From Dasytiphilus stammeri_B (lineage in GTDB: Bacteria; Pseudomonadota; Gammaproteobacteria; Enterobacterales; Enterobacteriaceae), in the NCBI GenBank assembly GCA_037083765.1, contig JBAPLS010000003.1, positions 58,268 to 122,267 on the forward strand: DNA of 64,000 nucleotides, written 5' to 3'. The notes beneath the pieces were generated by a model that saw only the letters and a list, made by a program, of their open reading frames with translations, was not told the DNA's origin and ran no database searches. Below, piece after piece: positions 7,305 through 16,645 of the stretch; within the stretch, counting starts at the first letter, position 1, and each line of letters starts with the position of its first letter. The translations under genes and the position numbers were made by a program.

Positions 7305-9410
7305 TTACTTACTACGTAATTCGATAATACTTTTTGCAATCTGATCTGGAGCTTCTTTATACTTAAAAAATTCCATAGAGTATGAAGCGCGTCCTTGAGT
7401 TTGAGAGCGAAGATCTGTTGCATATCCAAACATTTCCGATAAAGGTACCTGAGATCGAATAATATGAAGAGAAAAAGTTTCTTCCATATTTTCAATAATA
7501 CCACGACGACGATTTAAATCACCAATAACTTCGCCCATATATTCTTTTGGCATCTCTATTTCTACTTTCATTATCGGTTCTAGAACTAGAGGTTGAGCTT
7601 GGCGAAATGCTTCCTTAAAAGCGAGTGAAGCAGCAATTTTAAATGCCATTTCTGAAGAATCGACTTCATGATAAGAACCATCCAGCAGGGTAACTTTCAC
7701 GTCAATAACTGGATAACCAGCAATGACTCCTGTTTTGACTTGTTCTTGAATTCCTTTATTTACAGCTGGAATATACTCTTTAGGAATCACTCCTCCTACA
7801 ATAGCACTCACAAATTCATATCCGGATCCTCCGGATTTTAAAGGTTCAAGTTTTAATACAACATGTCCATATTGTCCTCTTCCCCCAGATTGTCTTATAT
7901 ATTTACCTTCTTGTACGATGGTATCTCGAATAGTTTCTCGGTAAGCTACCTGAGGTTTACCAATATTAGCTTGAATATTAAATTCTCGATACATTCGATC
8001 TACTAAAATTTCTAAATGTAATTCTCCCATTCCGGCTATAATTGTTTGTCCTGATTCCTCATCAATCCATACATGAAAAGAAGGATCTTCTTTAGCTAAC
8101 TTATTTAGAGCTAAACTCATTTTTTCCTGATCTAATTTAGATTTAGGTTCTACTGCTACCGAAATGACTGGTTCTGGAAAATCTATTTTTTCGAGAATAA
8201 TCGGGTAATTAGGATTACATAGAGTATCTCCTGTAGTCACATGTTTTAAGCCAATAGCTGCTGCTATATCACCAGCACGTACTTCTTTAATTTCTTCTCT
8301 CTTATTAGCATGCATTTGTACTAAGCGACCCAACCGTTCTTTTTGATTTTTGGTAGAATTATATACTACATCTCCAGTAGTCACCATCCCTGAATATACT
8401 CGAAAAAAAGTTAAGTTCCCTACAAAGGGATCATTTGCAATTTTAAATGCTAGGGCAGCAAAAGTTTCTTTATCTTTAGAAACACGATCTACTAATGTAT
8501 TTTTTTGAGTAGGTGCAATTCCTTGAATGGCAGGTTTATCAATGGGAGCTGGTAAAAAATCAATAATCGCATCTAACATAGTTTGCACTCCTTTATTCTT
8601 AAAAGCTGATCCACAAGTCACTAAAAGAACCTCGTTTTTTAAAACTCGTTGTCGTAATGCAATTTTTATCTGATTTTCACTGATCTCGTCGCCATTTAAA
8701 TATTGGTTCATTAATTCTTCGGAATTTTCTACTGCAGCTTCTACTAAATGTAGATGCCACTGATCCGCTATGCTTTTCATTTCTTTAGGAATATCTTTAT
8801 AGATAAATGTTAATCCCTGATCCTCTTGATTCCACTTTATAGCCTTCATTTTAATTAAATCTATCACACCCGTAAATTTGTCTTCTTTACCTATTGCTAA
8901 TTGAATAGGCACGGGATTAGCGGCTAATTTGGTTTTTAATTGATTTAAAACTTTTAAAAAATTAGCTCCCAGGCGATCCATTTTATTAATAAAAGCAATT
9001 CTGGGGACATTATATTTATTAGCTTGTCGCCACACAGTTTCAGATTGAGGTTGAACTCCTCCTACGGCACAATAAATCATTACTACTCCATCTAGCACTC
9101 TCATAGAACGTTCGACTTCCACTGTAAAATCTACATGACCTGGAGTATCTATGATATTAATACGATGCGGTGAAAATTGTTTTGCCATCCCGGACCAAAA
9201 AGTAGTAGTAGCTGCAGAAGTGATAGTAATGCCACGTTCTTGTTCTTGTTCCATCCAATCCATAGTAGCAGCACCATCATGCACTTCTCCCATTTTATGA
9301 TTAATACCGGTATAAAATAAGATTCGTTCGGTAGTAGTAGTTTTACCAGCATCTATATGTGCACTAATACCTATATTTCGGTAGTGAGTGATAGGAGTAG
9401 TTCTTGCCAT
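7305..9410 (-). CDS. fusA: Translation elongation factor G
   Basis: GTPase that drives tRNA-mRNA translocation and, with RRF, ribosome recycling. It has 701 residues (704 in E. coli). The G domain has AHIDAGKTTTTE near residue 17, DTPGHVDFT near 89 and NKMD near 142. The domain IV loop SGGRGQYGHV, which enters the decoding centre, is present. It lies between rpsG and tuf in str-operon order. Confidence 0.98.
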   Translation of the reverse strand: MARTTPITHYRNIGISAHIDAGKTTTTERILFYTGINHKMGEVHDGAATMDWMEQEQERGITITSAATTTFWSGMAKQFSPHRINIIDTPGHVDFTVEVERSMRVLDGVVMIYCAVGGVQPQSETVWRQANKYNVPRIAFINKMDRLGANFLKVLNQLKTKLAANPVPIQLAIGKEDKFTGVIDLIKMKAIKWNQEDQGLTFIYKDIPKEMKSIADQWHLHLVEAAVENSEELMNQYLNGDEISENQIKIALRQRVLKNEVLLVTCGSAFKNKGVQTMLDAIIDFLPAPIDKPAIQGIAPTQKNTLVDRVSKDKETFAALAFKIANDPFVGNLTFFRVYSGMVTTGDVVYNSTKNQKERLGRLVQMHANKREEIKEVRAGDIAAAIGLKHVTTGDTLCNPNYPIILEKIDFPEPVISVAVEPKSKLDQEKMSLALNKLAKEDPSFHVWIDEESGQTIIAGMGELHLEILVDRMYREFNIQANIGKPQVAYRETIRDTIVQEGKYIRQSGGRGQYGHVVLKLEPLKSGGSGYEFVSAIVGGVIPKEYIPAVNKGIQEQVKTGVIAGYPVIDVKVTLLDGSYHEVDSSEMAFKIAASLAFKEAFRQAQPLVLEPIMKVEIEMPKEYMGEVIGDLNRRRGIIENMEETFSLHIIRSQVPLSEMFGYATDLRSQTQGRASYSMEFFKYKEAPDQIAKSIIELRSK

Positions 9411-9502
9411 TTATCCTCTCTAAGAATTTTAATTTTTAATATTTAATTTATTGAGATTACTTTTGCCGAAAATAATCCAATATTTTAGATAAATTATTTA
9501 TC

Positions 9503-9973
9503 TTACCAACGATAATGAATAAAAGCTTTATTAGCTTCTGCCATCTTATGTACTTCTTCACGTTTTCTCACTGCGTATCCTTTATTTTCAAGAGCATCAT
9601 AAAGTTCATTAAAAATACGTAAAGACATTGATTTATCTCTTCTCTTTCGAGCGGCTTCTACTATCCAACGCATGCCTAAAGTATTACGTCGGGACATTCG
9701 GACTTCTACTGGAACCTGATATGTGGAACCCCCTACCCTACGAGATTTTACTTCCAGCGAAGGTCGTACATTATTTAATGCACTTTCAAAGGCTTCTAAA
9801 GGTGTTGTGCCACACCTTTGAACTAAAGTATCTAAAGCTGAATACACTATTTTTTCTGCTATAGATTTTTTCCCATTTTTCATTAAAATATTGATAAATT
9901 TCGCTACTACTTCCGATTTAAACTTAGCATCTGAAAGAATATGACGCTGTCCTATTAGTCGACGACGTGGCAT
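9503..9973 (-). CDS. rpsG: 30S ribosomal protein S7
   Basis: S7 nucleates assembly of the 30S head and contacts E-site tRNA. I chose the ATG at 9973 because it gives MPRRRLIGQRHIL, the family start; an in-frame ATG 15 bp upstream adds only MRSLI. The 156-residue product has VKSRRVGGSTYQVPVEVR and ends AEANKAFIHYRW. It is followed after 92 bp by fusA. Confidence 0.97.
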   Translation of the reverse strand: MPRRRLIGQRHILSDAKFKSEVVAKFINILMKNGKKSIAEKIVYSALDTLVQRCGTTPLEAFESALNNVRPSLEVKSRRVGGSTYQVPVEVRMSRRNTLGMRWIVEAARKRRDKSMSLRIFNELYDALENKGYAVRKREEVHKMAEANKAFIHYRW

Positions 9974-10037
9974 GATCAAACTCCGCAAAATTTTGATAGT
10001 AATACTTACTTAAGTAAGTACTGTTGAACTAATATTA

Positions 10038-10412
10038 TTAATTTTTCTGTTTTTTTACTCCATATTTGGAACGGGATCGTTTACGATCTTTTACCCCAGC
10101 ACAGTCTAAAGCTCCTCTGACTGTATGATATCGAACACCGGGTAAATCTTTTACCCGTCCTCCCCGAATCAGAACGACAGAATGTTCTTGTAGATTATGT
10201 CCTTCTCCTCCAATATATGAAGTTACTTCAAAACCATTAGTTAAACGTACTCGACATACCTTGCGGAGAGCAGAATTAGGTTTTTTAGGAGTAGTAGTGT
10301 AAACTCTAATACATACTCCACGCTTTTGGGGACATGAATTAAGAGCCGGTACATTACTTTTAGTAATTTTATTTTTGCGTGCTTTTCGCACCAACTGATT
10401 AATAGTAGTCAT
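10038..10412 (-). CDS. rpsL: 30S ribosomal protein S12
   Basis: S12 controls decoding accuracy at the A site. It has 124 residues, as in E. coli. The two streptomycin-related loops are wild-type-like: TTPKKPNSALRKVCRV (lysine 42 region) and GGRVKDLPGVRYH (lysine 87 region). It is the first gene of the str operon, about 40 bp downstream of a near-consensus promoter. Confidence 0.98.
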   Translation of the reverse strand: MTTINQLVRKARKNKITKSNVPALNSCPQKRGVCIRVYTTTPKKPNSALRKVCRVRLTNGFEVTSYIGGEGHNLQEHSVVLIRGGRVKDLPGVRYHTVRGALDCAGVKDRKRSRSKYGVKKQKN

Positions 10413-10460
10413 GTAATAAAACTTTATATCCTATAATGCAAATTCAAAAGAAGAAAATAG

Positions 10461-10489
10461 ATTGTAGTTCTGCCATCTCTTAGTGTCAA
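10461..10489 (-). promoter_or_regulatory. sigma70 promoter of the str (rpsL) operon
   Basis: On the minus strand TTGACA (10489-10484) and TACAAT (10466-10461) are separated by exactly 17 bp. The predicted start site near 10454 leaves about 40 bases before the rpsL ATG. A perfect -35 with a near-perfect -10 is what is expected for a highly expressed ribosomal operon. Confidence 0.8.
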
Positions 10490-10630
10490 GAGATATAGAC
10501 AGTTATTCACTTGTTCTTTAATATTTGTGTTGAAAAAAAATTAAAAGATATTCGTTATATTTACATCTAAAATAATAGATAAGAATAAGCTATGCAAATC
10601 TTATATCTATAATTCTAATTTAGAACTTTT

Positions 10631-10661
10631 TAAAAAAAAAGAGATTCTCTTAAGAAGAGAA
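10631..10661 (-). terminator. Rho-independent terminator downstream of crp
   Basis: Read on the minus strand, TTCTCTT-ctt-AAGAGAA forms a 7-bp stem followed within four bases by a run of nine T. It lies about 130 bp past the crp stop and ahead of the str promoter, so it would separate the two transcription units. The stem is AT-rich and therefore of moderate strength. Confidence 0.55.
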
Positions 10662-10790
10662 CTTTCATTAGTAAAAAATGATAACAGTATCATATATTAA
10701 TTATATTATTACAATTATTCTCATGAGAGAAATTATAAAACATAATAATTTGTATTGCATTAAAATACATAATAATATAATTAATATTTA

Positions 10791-11432
10791 TTAATAATGA
10801 TATCCATAAATAATTATTTCTTTTCCACGGGATGAAATTAGATGTTTATTTTGTAAGAGTTGAAATATTCTCCCTACTGTTTCTCGCGAACAGCCTACAA
10901 TTTGACTAATTTCTTGTCTAGTGATTTGAATTTTTATTCCATAAGGATGAGTAATAGCATCAGGTTGTTTAGCTAACTTTAGCAAAGTTTGTGATATACG
11001 TGCGGTAACATCTAAAAAAGCTAAATTATAAATTTTATTATAAGTGATTTGTAAATAATGAGAAAATTGTGAAAATAAATATTTAATAATTTCTGGTTTT
11101 ACGTGTATTAAATCTATAAATCTATTATAAGAAATTTCAGCAATTTCACAAGAGCTTTTAGCTTGTACCCAAGTGGCGCAGTAATTTATATAATCATTAA
11201 AGCATGCTAGCTGCCCAATAAAAGAACCTTGATTAAGATATGATAAGATTATCTCTTTTTCTTCGCCATCATCTTTAATCACTATAACTACAATACCTTT
11301 TATTAAGTAGAGTATTTTTTCTGATTGTTTGTCAGGATAGAGTAAATTACTTTTAATAGGATATTTATGGATATAGCAATGAGATAAAAACCAGTCCAGG
11401 GTTTGAAATTGATATTGTTTATCTGCTTCCAT
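10791..11432 (-). CDS. crp: CRP-family transcription regulator with altered cAMP pocket
   Basis: Orthologue of the cAMP receptor protein, 213 residues (210 in E. coli). The N-terminal cyclic-nucleotide fold covers about residues 10-120, followed by the dimer helix and the C-terminal helix-turn-helix. The recognition helix is intact: GCSRETVGRI with the DNA-contacting Arg, Glu and Arg. The cAMP contacts are not. E. coli Glu72 aligns with Gln74; the Arg82-Ser83 pair is replaced in YINYCATW, which also carries a one-residue insertion; and Ser128 aligns with Tyr131, though the preceding Thr is kept. The AR1 region THPYG is largely kept. I infer a DNA-binding regulator that may act without cAMP or be losing function. 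Other CRP/FNR members are less likely given QTLLKLAKQPDA and FLDVTARI. Confidence 0.93.
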   Translation of the reverse strand: MEADKQYQFQTLDWFLSHCYIHKYPIKSNLLYPDKQSEKILYLIKGIVVIVIKDDGEEKEIILSYLNQGSFIGQLACFNDYINYCATWVQAKSSCEIAEISYNRFIDLIHVKPEIIKYLFSQFSHYLQITYNKIYNLAFLDVTARISQTLLKLAKQPDAITHPYGIKIQITRQEISQIVGCSRETVGRIFQLLQNKHLISSRGKEIIIYGYHY

Positions 11433-11689
11433 TCTGTTAACCTATATTGAATTTTTCAATAATATAAATTTTATACTTGCTTATTACACTCAAAGAAAGC
11501 GTATTTAAGTGATAATTATCTAATGTAAGATTAGAGAATTAGTCGTTTTTTAGATCTCAAAAAGGGTGCAAAACTTAAGAATAATTGAGGAAAAATATTT
11601 ATATCATTTTACTAAGGAATTAGTAAATTCCTATATTCTAATTGGGAACTATTTATAAAAATGATATTAGTTAATAGGATGCTATTTTT

Positions 11690-13123
11690 ATGGGTATACA
11701 AAATATCAAAACGGAAGTGATAGTTATTGGATCCGGACCCGCGGGTTATTCCGCTGCATTTCGTTGTGCAGATCTCGGACTCCAGACTACGTTAGTAGAA
11801 CGTTATCCTAATCTAGGGGGTGTTTGTCTTAATGTCGGATGTATCCCTTCCAAAAATTTACTTGATATATCTAAATTTATTAACAAAGCTAAAAATATGG
11901 CTTTAAAAGGTATTATTCTAGAAGTACCGGTAATCAATCTACAAGAAATTCGTTCTCGGAAAGAAACAGTAGTAAATAAATTAAATAAAGGCTTAGATAT
12001 GCTAGCCAAAATGAGAAACATTAAAGTTCTTTATGGATATGGAAAATTTCTTGATAAACATACAATAACAGTAAATAATTACCAAGATTCTATTAGTACT
12101 TCTGTTAAATTTGATAATGCAATTATAGCTACCGGATCTAAGTCAAAAAACATATCTCTTTTTCCTTCTGAAGATCCCCGTATCTGGAATTCTACTGATG
12201 CCTTATCCTTGCAATCTTTTGTTCCATCCAAACTCCTAATTATAGGAGGAGGTATTATTGGTTTAGAAATGGCCACTATTTATCAGTCTCTAGGATCTCA
12301 AGTGGAAATAGCAGAACTTCAAGATCAGCTTATTCCTGGAGTTGATAAGAATATCATAGAATTTTATTCTCAACAAGTGAGAAACTTATTTAAAATTCAC
12401 TTACAAACTCAAGTAGAAAAAGTAGTATGCCAAAGAGAAGGTATTGATGTAACTCTGAAACATAAAAATTTATTATTAGACCCCTCACGTTATGAGGCTG
12501 TATTAGTAGCTATTGGGAGAAGTCCTAATAGTCACTTTATTAATGCAGAACTGGCTGGTATAGAACGAGATCCACAAGGATTTATTATTGTTGATAAACA
12601 AATGCGGACGTCTCAATCTCATATTTATGCAGTAGGTGATATTATAGGACCTCCTATGTTAGCTCATAAAGGCATTCATGAAGGACATATAGCGGCAGAA
12701 GTAATTTTTGGTAAAAACTATTATTTTTCTCCCAAAGTTATACCTTGTGTAGCTTATACTGATCCTGAAATAGCTTGGATAGGATTAACAGAGAATGAAG
12801 CTCGTGCTCAAGGTCTCAATTATGCATGTGCGGTATTTCCTTGGAATGTATTAGGACGTGCTTTAGCATGTAATTGTGCACATGGAATAACTAAAATTAT
12901 TGTTAATAAAGATAATCATCGTATCATTGGTGGTTCTATTGTAGGATATAATGCGAGTGAACTATTAGGTGAATTAGGAGTCGCAATAGAAATGGGTTGT
13001 GATATTGAAGATCTCGCTCTTACTGTGCATGCACATCCAACTTTTTCAGAATCTTTGGGAATGGCAGCAGAACTATTTTTAGGCAGAATAACAGACTTAA
13101 TTAACTCTCCTTCGTCTGTCTAA
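11690..13123 (+). CDS. lpdA: Dihydrolipoamide dehydrogenase (E3)
   Basis: FAD enzyme that reoxidises lipoyl groups of the pyruvate and 2-oxoglutarate dehydrogenase complexes and the glycine cleavage system, passing electrons to NAD+. It has 477 residues (474 in E. coli). Visible are the FAD-binding GSGPAG (residues 14-19), the redox disulfide Cys46/Cys51 in GGVCLNVGC, the NAD-binding GGGIIG near 183, and the catalytic His-Glu in HAHPTFSESL near the C-terminus. AGGA lies upstream of the ATG. No aceE/aceF is adjacent, unlike E. coli, so E3 is transcribed on its own. speD/speE relics follow it, matching E. coli order once acnB and yacL are removed. Confidence 0.97.
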   Translation: MGIQNIKTEVIVIGSGPAGYSAAFRCADLGLQTTLVERYPNLGGVCLNVGCIPSKNLLDISKFINKAKNMALKGIILEVPVINLQEIRSRKETVVNKLNKGLDMLAKMRNIKVLYGYGKFLDKHTITVNNYQDSISTSVKFDNAIIATGSKSKNISLFPSEDPRIWNSTDALSLQSFVPSKLLIIGGGIIGLEMATIYQSLGSQVEIAELQDQLIPGVDKNIIEFYSQQVRNLFKIHLQTQVEKVVCQREGIDVTLKHKNLLLDPSRYEAVLVAIGRSPNSHFINAELAGIERDPQGFIIVDKQMRTSQSHIYAVGDIIGPPMLAHKGIHEGHIAAEVIFGKNYYFSPKVIPCVAYTDPEIAWIGLTENEARAQGLNYACAVFPWNVLGRALACNCAHGITKIIVNKDNHRIIGGSIVGYNASELLGELGVAIEMGCDIEDLALTVHAHPTFSESLGMAAELFLGRITDLINSPSSV

Positions 13124-13182
13124 TTGAATTAGATATCTACTCGAGATATATTCTTGTATTTTTTTATAAAAAATTAAAACTA

Positions 13183-13977
13183 TTATAGATTATAACCGTA
13201 ATAAAATTCACGCATTTCTTTTCATAATAAATCTTTAATGGCTCTAGATTCTTCAGGACTTAATGTGTGTGGTAAAATATTGAAAAATATTTTTCTATAT
13301 TTAATTCTTTTACTATCATCCAAGTATGAAAATAATTTTCATTATAAGCATTTACATCTCTCATCTGAGACATAAGTTTAATATTATCCTTTATAAAATT
13401 TTGGATTGATTGGATCTCATGATCTATAAAATGTTTTTTACCATGTATATCACGAGTAAAAACACGTACTCGATAATCAATCGTAACAATATCTGATTAT
13501 ATCTGAATAATTAAATAGTTTCAAACAAGGTTTAAGAGGAGATAAAATTCCACAAGTAGATACTTCTCTATCAGCGCGAAAGGTACAAATTTTTTCCCTC
13601 AGGATGGCTGTACGGATAAGTATGAACACACACATGACTTTTATCTAAATGAATCACGATATTCTTAGAGAGAATCTTTTCAGATCCTTGATGTTGATCA
13701 GTATATAAATGATTTATATTTTCTTCACTAATAAGTAAGTTAACACTAGCTCCTTGGTGATGGTAATCTTGACGATCAATATTTAAAACATTAGCTCCGA
13801 TTCGTCTACATGTTTCACTTAGAATTTTACTTAAACGTATTGCATTATATTGCTCATGAATATAATTGAGGTATCTTTGGCGATCATCGGTATTGTTAGC
13901 ATAACAAATATCATAAATACAAAACTAAGGGTTTTGGTAAGATTATTAAAACCATGTAGTTTTAATTTGGACAATTG
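13183..13977 (-). pseudogene. speD: S-adenosylmethionine decarboxylase, decayed
   Basis: Relic of SpeD, which makes decarboxylated SAM for spermidine synthesis. Minus-strand translation in shifting frames gives KLKLHGFNNLTKTLSF near 13960, then LSETCRRIGANVLNI, HLDKSHVCVHTYP, the autocleavage region VSTCGILSP near 13550, and MREFYYGYNL with stop at 13183. These match E. coli SpeD in order from start to end, but frameshifts and stops break the frame several times (for example after HTYP and within the C-terminal third). Even the pyruvoyl-forming serine remains recognisable, which suggests recent inactivation. It sits beside the speE relic as in the E. coli speED region. Confidence 0.88.
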
Positions 13978-14007
13978 ATTTTATCCTTCTTACACTTTTG
14001 TAGTGAG

Positions 14008-14840
14008 TTATTTATATAAATGGATCCTATCCAATAAATATTGTGGCATTGCAAAACTACTTATATGAAGAGCAGTATTATAATACCGACAAGATACGTT
14101 GGATGATATATAATTATCTTTTAATACTTTGAAGTCTAAATTACGAAAAACGTAATTATTAGTAGCCCACGCAAAAATCATCATTACACCATAATAAGAA
14201 GGTACAGAGGCTTGAAAAAAATTTTACATCTTTAAAATACTTCATGAAATTAAAGTAATTCTTGCTAAGATATTCAGACTGTAAAAAATACTCCATTTTG
14301 CGCTACAAAAATTCCTCTTTCATGTAAACAATTTTAACATCCTCGATAAAATTCGAAACTAAAAAGACGTACTCCCGGACCTATAGGATCAGGGTAGTCT
14401 ACAATAACATCGAACTTATCACTACAACTATTAACAAAGTTTACTCCATCCGAAATTTGTAAGGATACTCGCGGATCCCTAAAATCATCCCTACTATGAT
14501 TAGGTAAATACTGGCAACATGCTTTAACCACCTTTTCATCTATTTCTACCATAATAATTTTTTCTATAGATTTATATTTGGTTACTTTCCGAAGTGAAGC
14601 ATCATCTCCACCTCCTATAATTAACACTGTTTTAGCATGTCCATAAGCAACTAATGGGATATCATTTCTTAATATATAAACTCATCTACTTCAGTAGTTT
14701 GAAGAATGCCATGTAGAGACATAATACGTCTAAAAAAATTATTTTGGAATATAATTATCTCTTGAAACATAGTTTGTTCATGATAAAGAATATTTTTAAT
14801 AAAAAAATACTGTCCAAAATTAGCATGAATTTTTCATACC
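14008..14840 (-). pseudogene. speE: Spermidine synthase, decayed
   Basis: Relic of the aminopropyltransferase that makes spermidine. Minus-strand frames give YFFIKNILYHEQT and LQTTEVDEFIYHEM, then a 97-codon open stretch (14334-14627) starting LIIGGGDDASLRKVTK with MVEIDEKVV and LPNHSRDDFRDPR, then FVAQNGVFF, YHGVMMIFAWATNN and CRYYNTALHISSFAMPQYL up to a stop at 14008. This covers nearly the whole protein. Several frameshifts and stops separate the pieces, and the catalytic SDCTDPIGPG segment has become VDYPDPIGPG with a residue lost. Confidence 0.9.
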
Positions 14841-15094
14841 ATATTGAATATTTTACTATTTTTCTTTTTACCTTTTAAAGTTAAAAATATTTTTAATTCT
14901 AATATAGAAATAAATCTTTCTCTTAATAAACTGTTGAATTAAAAATTCACAATAAATTTTATTGTATAAAAATGAGACAATTATAAAATTCATCTGGAAA
15001 AAAATTTTGTTAAGCAGAATGAGTAAATAAGATCAGAATTAGATTTTGTGAAAACTATAGCATAGTTGAATATGATTTGATTCACTGGATATTT
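14841..15094. other. Gene-free AT-rich stretch
   Basis: Between the speE relic and the probable hpt relic I see only AT-rich sequence without convincing coding similarity. In E. coli this interval would hold cueO and gcd, which are gone here. Confidence 0.4.
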
Positions 15095-15400
15095 AATCTC
15101 TCTGAATCTTATTGTAGAAGAAGTATATTAATTTTAGTAACGTTATTAAATAATTTATATTATAACTGATGGAGTACCAATTTGGTATCTAATGAAGTAG
15201 ATTTTCTGACTATATATTATTTTTCTTCCCAAAGATTTTTATAGTTTAAAACAGTTTCTAATTAGTAGAGGATAAAATTACTGATAAATATCTATTAAAC
15301 AGAGCTTCTATTCGATTCTACTTTTTCACACACAAAGAGTTACATGATGCTTTTAAGGAATACTTAATTAAGATTAAGTAATTAAGTGCCAGAGACACTA
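15095..15400 (+). pseudogene. hpt: Possible relic of hypoxanthine phosphoribosyltransferase
   Basis: Plus-strand translation gives LSESYCRRSILILVTLLNN followed after a stop by LVSNEVDFLTIYYFSSQ. This resembles the Hpt segments ITERYKDSGSDMVLVGLL and QVSHEVDFMTASSYGS in the right order and spacing. In E. coli hpt is a plus-strand gene just before can and yadG, which fits its position here. The catalytic DSGNT loop is not seen and stops are frequent. This is a weak relic supported mainly by synteny plus one short match, so treat it as tentative. Confidence 0.4.
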
Positions 15401-15715
15401 GTATATAAAGTGACTATTAATACTAAAGGAATGATTTTACCATAGAGGATGAATGGGTAATAGGCTAGAGGAAAAATATGATTTTTTCATCCTTATTTTT
15501 TTTAACATTAGTTAACTAGGGTAATTATCCATATTCATCACTTTTTTTAGAAAAATTTTTCTTATCATGACTAAAAAATATTATTTTATAATATGTTTCT
15601 CAAAACTTTCAGAATAAAATTTAACATGTTAAGAACTATTTTTTCTTTCAATCATATCAATATTGTAATAGTGATTTCTTCTATTAAGATTCCATAATCT
15701 ATGGGAGCTGTACCT
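15401..15715. other. Region upstream of yadG
   Basis: About 315 bp of AT-rich sequence with no recognisable gene. The E. coli can gene (carbonic anhydrase) would be expected here and I see no trace of it. The yadG promoter is presumably inside, but I cannot pick it with confidence. Confidence 0.4.
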
Positions 15716-16645
15716 ATGAATTATGCACTACAACTTATCAATCTTATAAAAATATATCCGGGAGGTATGAAAGCCCTTAAAGGAATCACTTTAAAAGTTC
15801 AAGATGGGGATTTTTATGCTCTCCTAGGACCTAATGGAGCAGGTAAAACTACTCTTATTGGTATAATATGCTCTCTCATTAATCCTACGTCTGGAAAAGT
15901 AAATATTTTTGGATATGACTTACAACGTGATTCGATTAATGCGAAACTATTACTAGGACTAGTTCCTCAGGAATTTAATTTCAATCCTTTTGAAACTGTA
16001 TTACAAATAGTCATTAATCAAGCGGGTTATTATGGAGTTAAAAAAAAGGAAGCTATAAAAATAGCAGAAAAATATTTACATAAATTAGATTTATGGGATC
16101 AACGATTTCAAAGAGCTAGGTTGTTGTCAGGAGGTATGAAACGACGATTAATGATTGTGCGGTCATTAATACATAGTCCAAAGCTTCTGATATTAGATGA
16201 ACCAACTGCAGGAGTAGATATTGAATTACGTAGGTTAATTTGGAATTTTCTCAATTATCTAAACCATAATGGAACTACTATTATTCTTACTACTCNTTAT
16301 TTAGAAGAAGCAGAAATATTATGCCGTAATATAGGAATTATACATAATGGTATTATCATTGAAAATAGTTCCATGAAAGAAGTACTAGCAAAACTCAAGA
16401 AAGAAACTCTAATTTTAGATTTATCTAAAAATAGCCCAAAACCTAACTTAAATAATTGTAATTTTAGATTAAAAGATTCATGTACTTTAGAAGTAGAAAT
16501 CGACCGGCAACAAGGTTTAAATAGTATTTTTCATCAGTTAAATAATCAAGGTATACAAGTATTAAGTATGCGCAACAAAGAAAATAGACTCGAAGCATTA
16601 TTTGTAGATTTAGTACGATCTAACACCCCAAGGAGTTCAAAATGA
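15716..16645 (+). CDS. yadG: ABC transporter ATP-binding protein YadG
   Basis: ATPase subunit of the YadGH ABC-2 type exporter; the substrate is unknown in E. coli. I start at 15716 because GGGAG lies eight bases upstream and E. coli YadG begins at the matching place; an ATG at 15701 would add five residues. The 309-residue product has Walker A GPNGAGKTT (38-46), the signature LSGGM near 139, Walker B LLILDEPTAGVD near 160, and the D-loop. The switch-histidine codon contains an undetermined base (n at 16296, codon CNT); CAT would restore TTHYLEEAE. It overlaps yadH by 4 bp. Confidence 0.95.
   Translation: MNYALQLINLIKIYPGGMKALKGITLKVQDGDFYALLGPNGAGKTTLIGIICSLINPTSGKVNIFGYDLQRDSINAKLLLGLVPQEFNFNPFETVLQIVINQAGYYGVKKKEAIKIAEKYLHKLDLWDQRFQRARLLSGGMKRRLMIVRSLIHSPKLLILDEPTAGVDIELRRLIWNFLNYLNHNGTTIILTTXYLEEAEILCRNIGIIHNGIIIENSSMKEVLAKLKKETLILDLSKNSPKPNLNNCNFRLKDSCTLEVEIDRQQGLNSIFHQLNNQGIQVLSMRNKENRLEALFVDLVRSNTPRSSK

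Larger units (their letters stand above)
10413..10790. other. rpsL-crp intergenic region
   Basis: This 378-bp AT-rich gap between the 3' end of crp and rpsL holds the str-operon promoter (10461-10489) and a terminator-like hairpin for crp (10631-10661). The rest is low-complexity A/T sequence in which I see no gene. Confidence 0.6.

Noticed and set aside
11615..11632. Small hairpin AGGAATT-agta-AATTCCT upstream of lpdA
   Set aside because: No T-run and a low-GC stem; such short palindromes are common in this AT-rich DNA, so I did not call a regulatory element.
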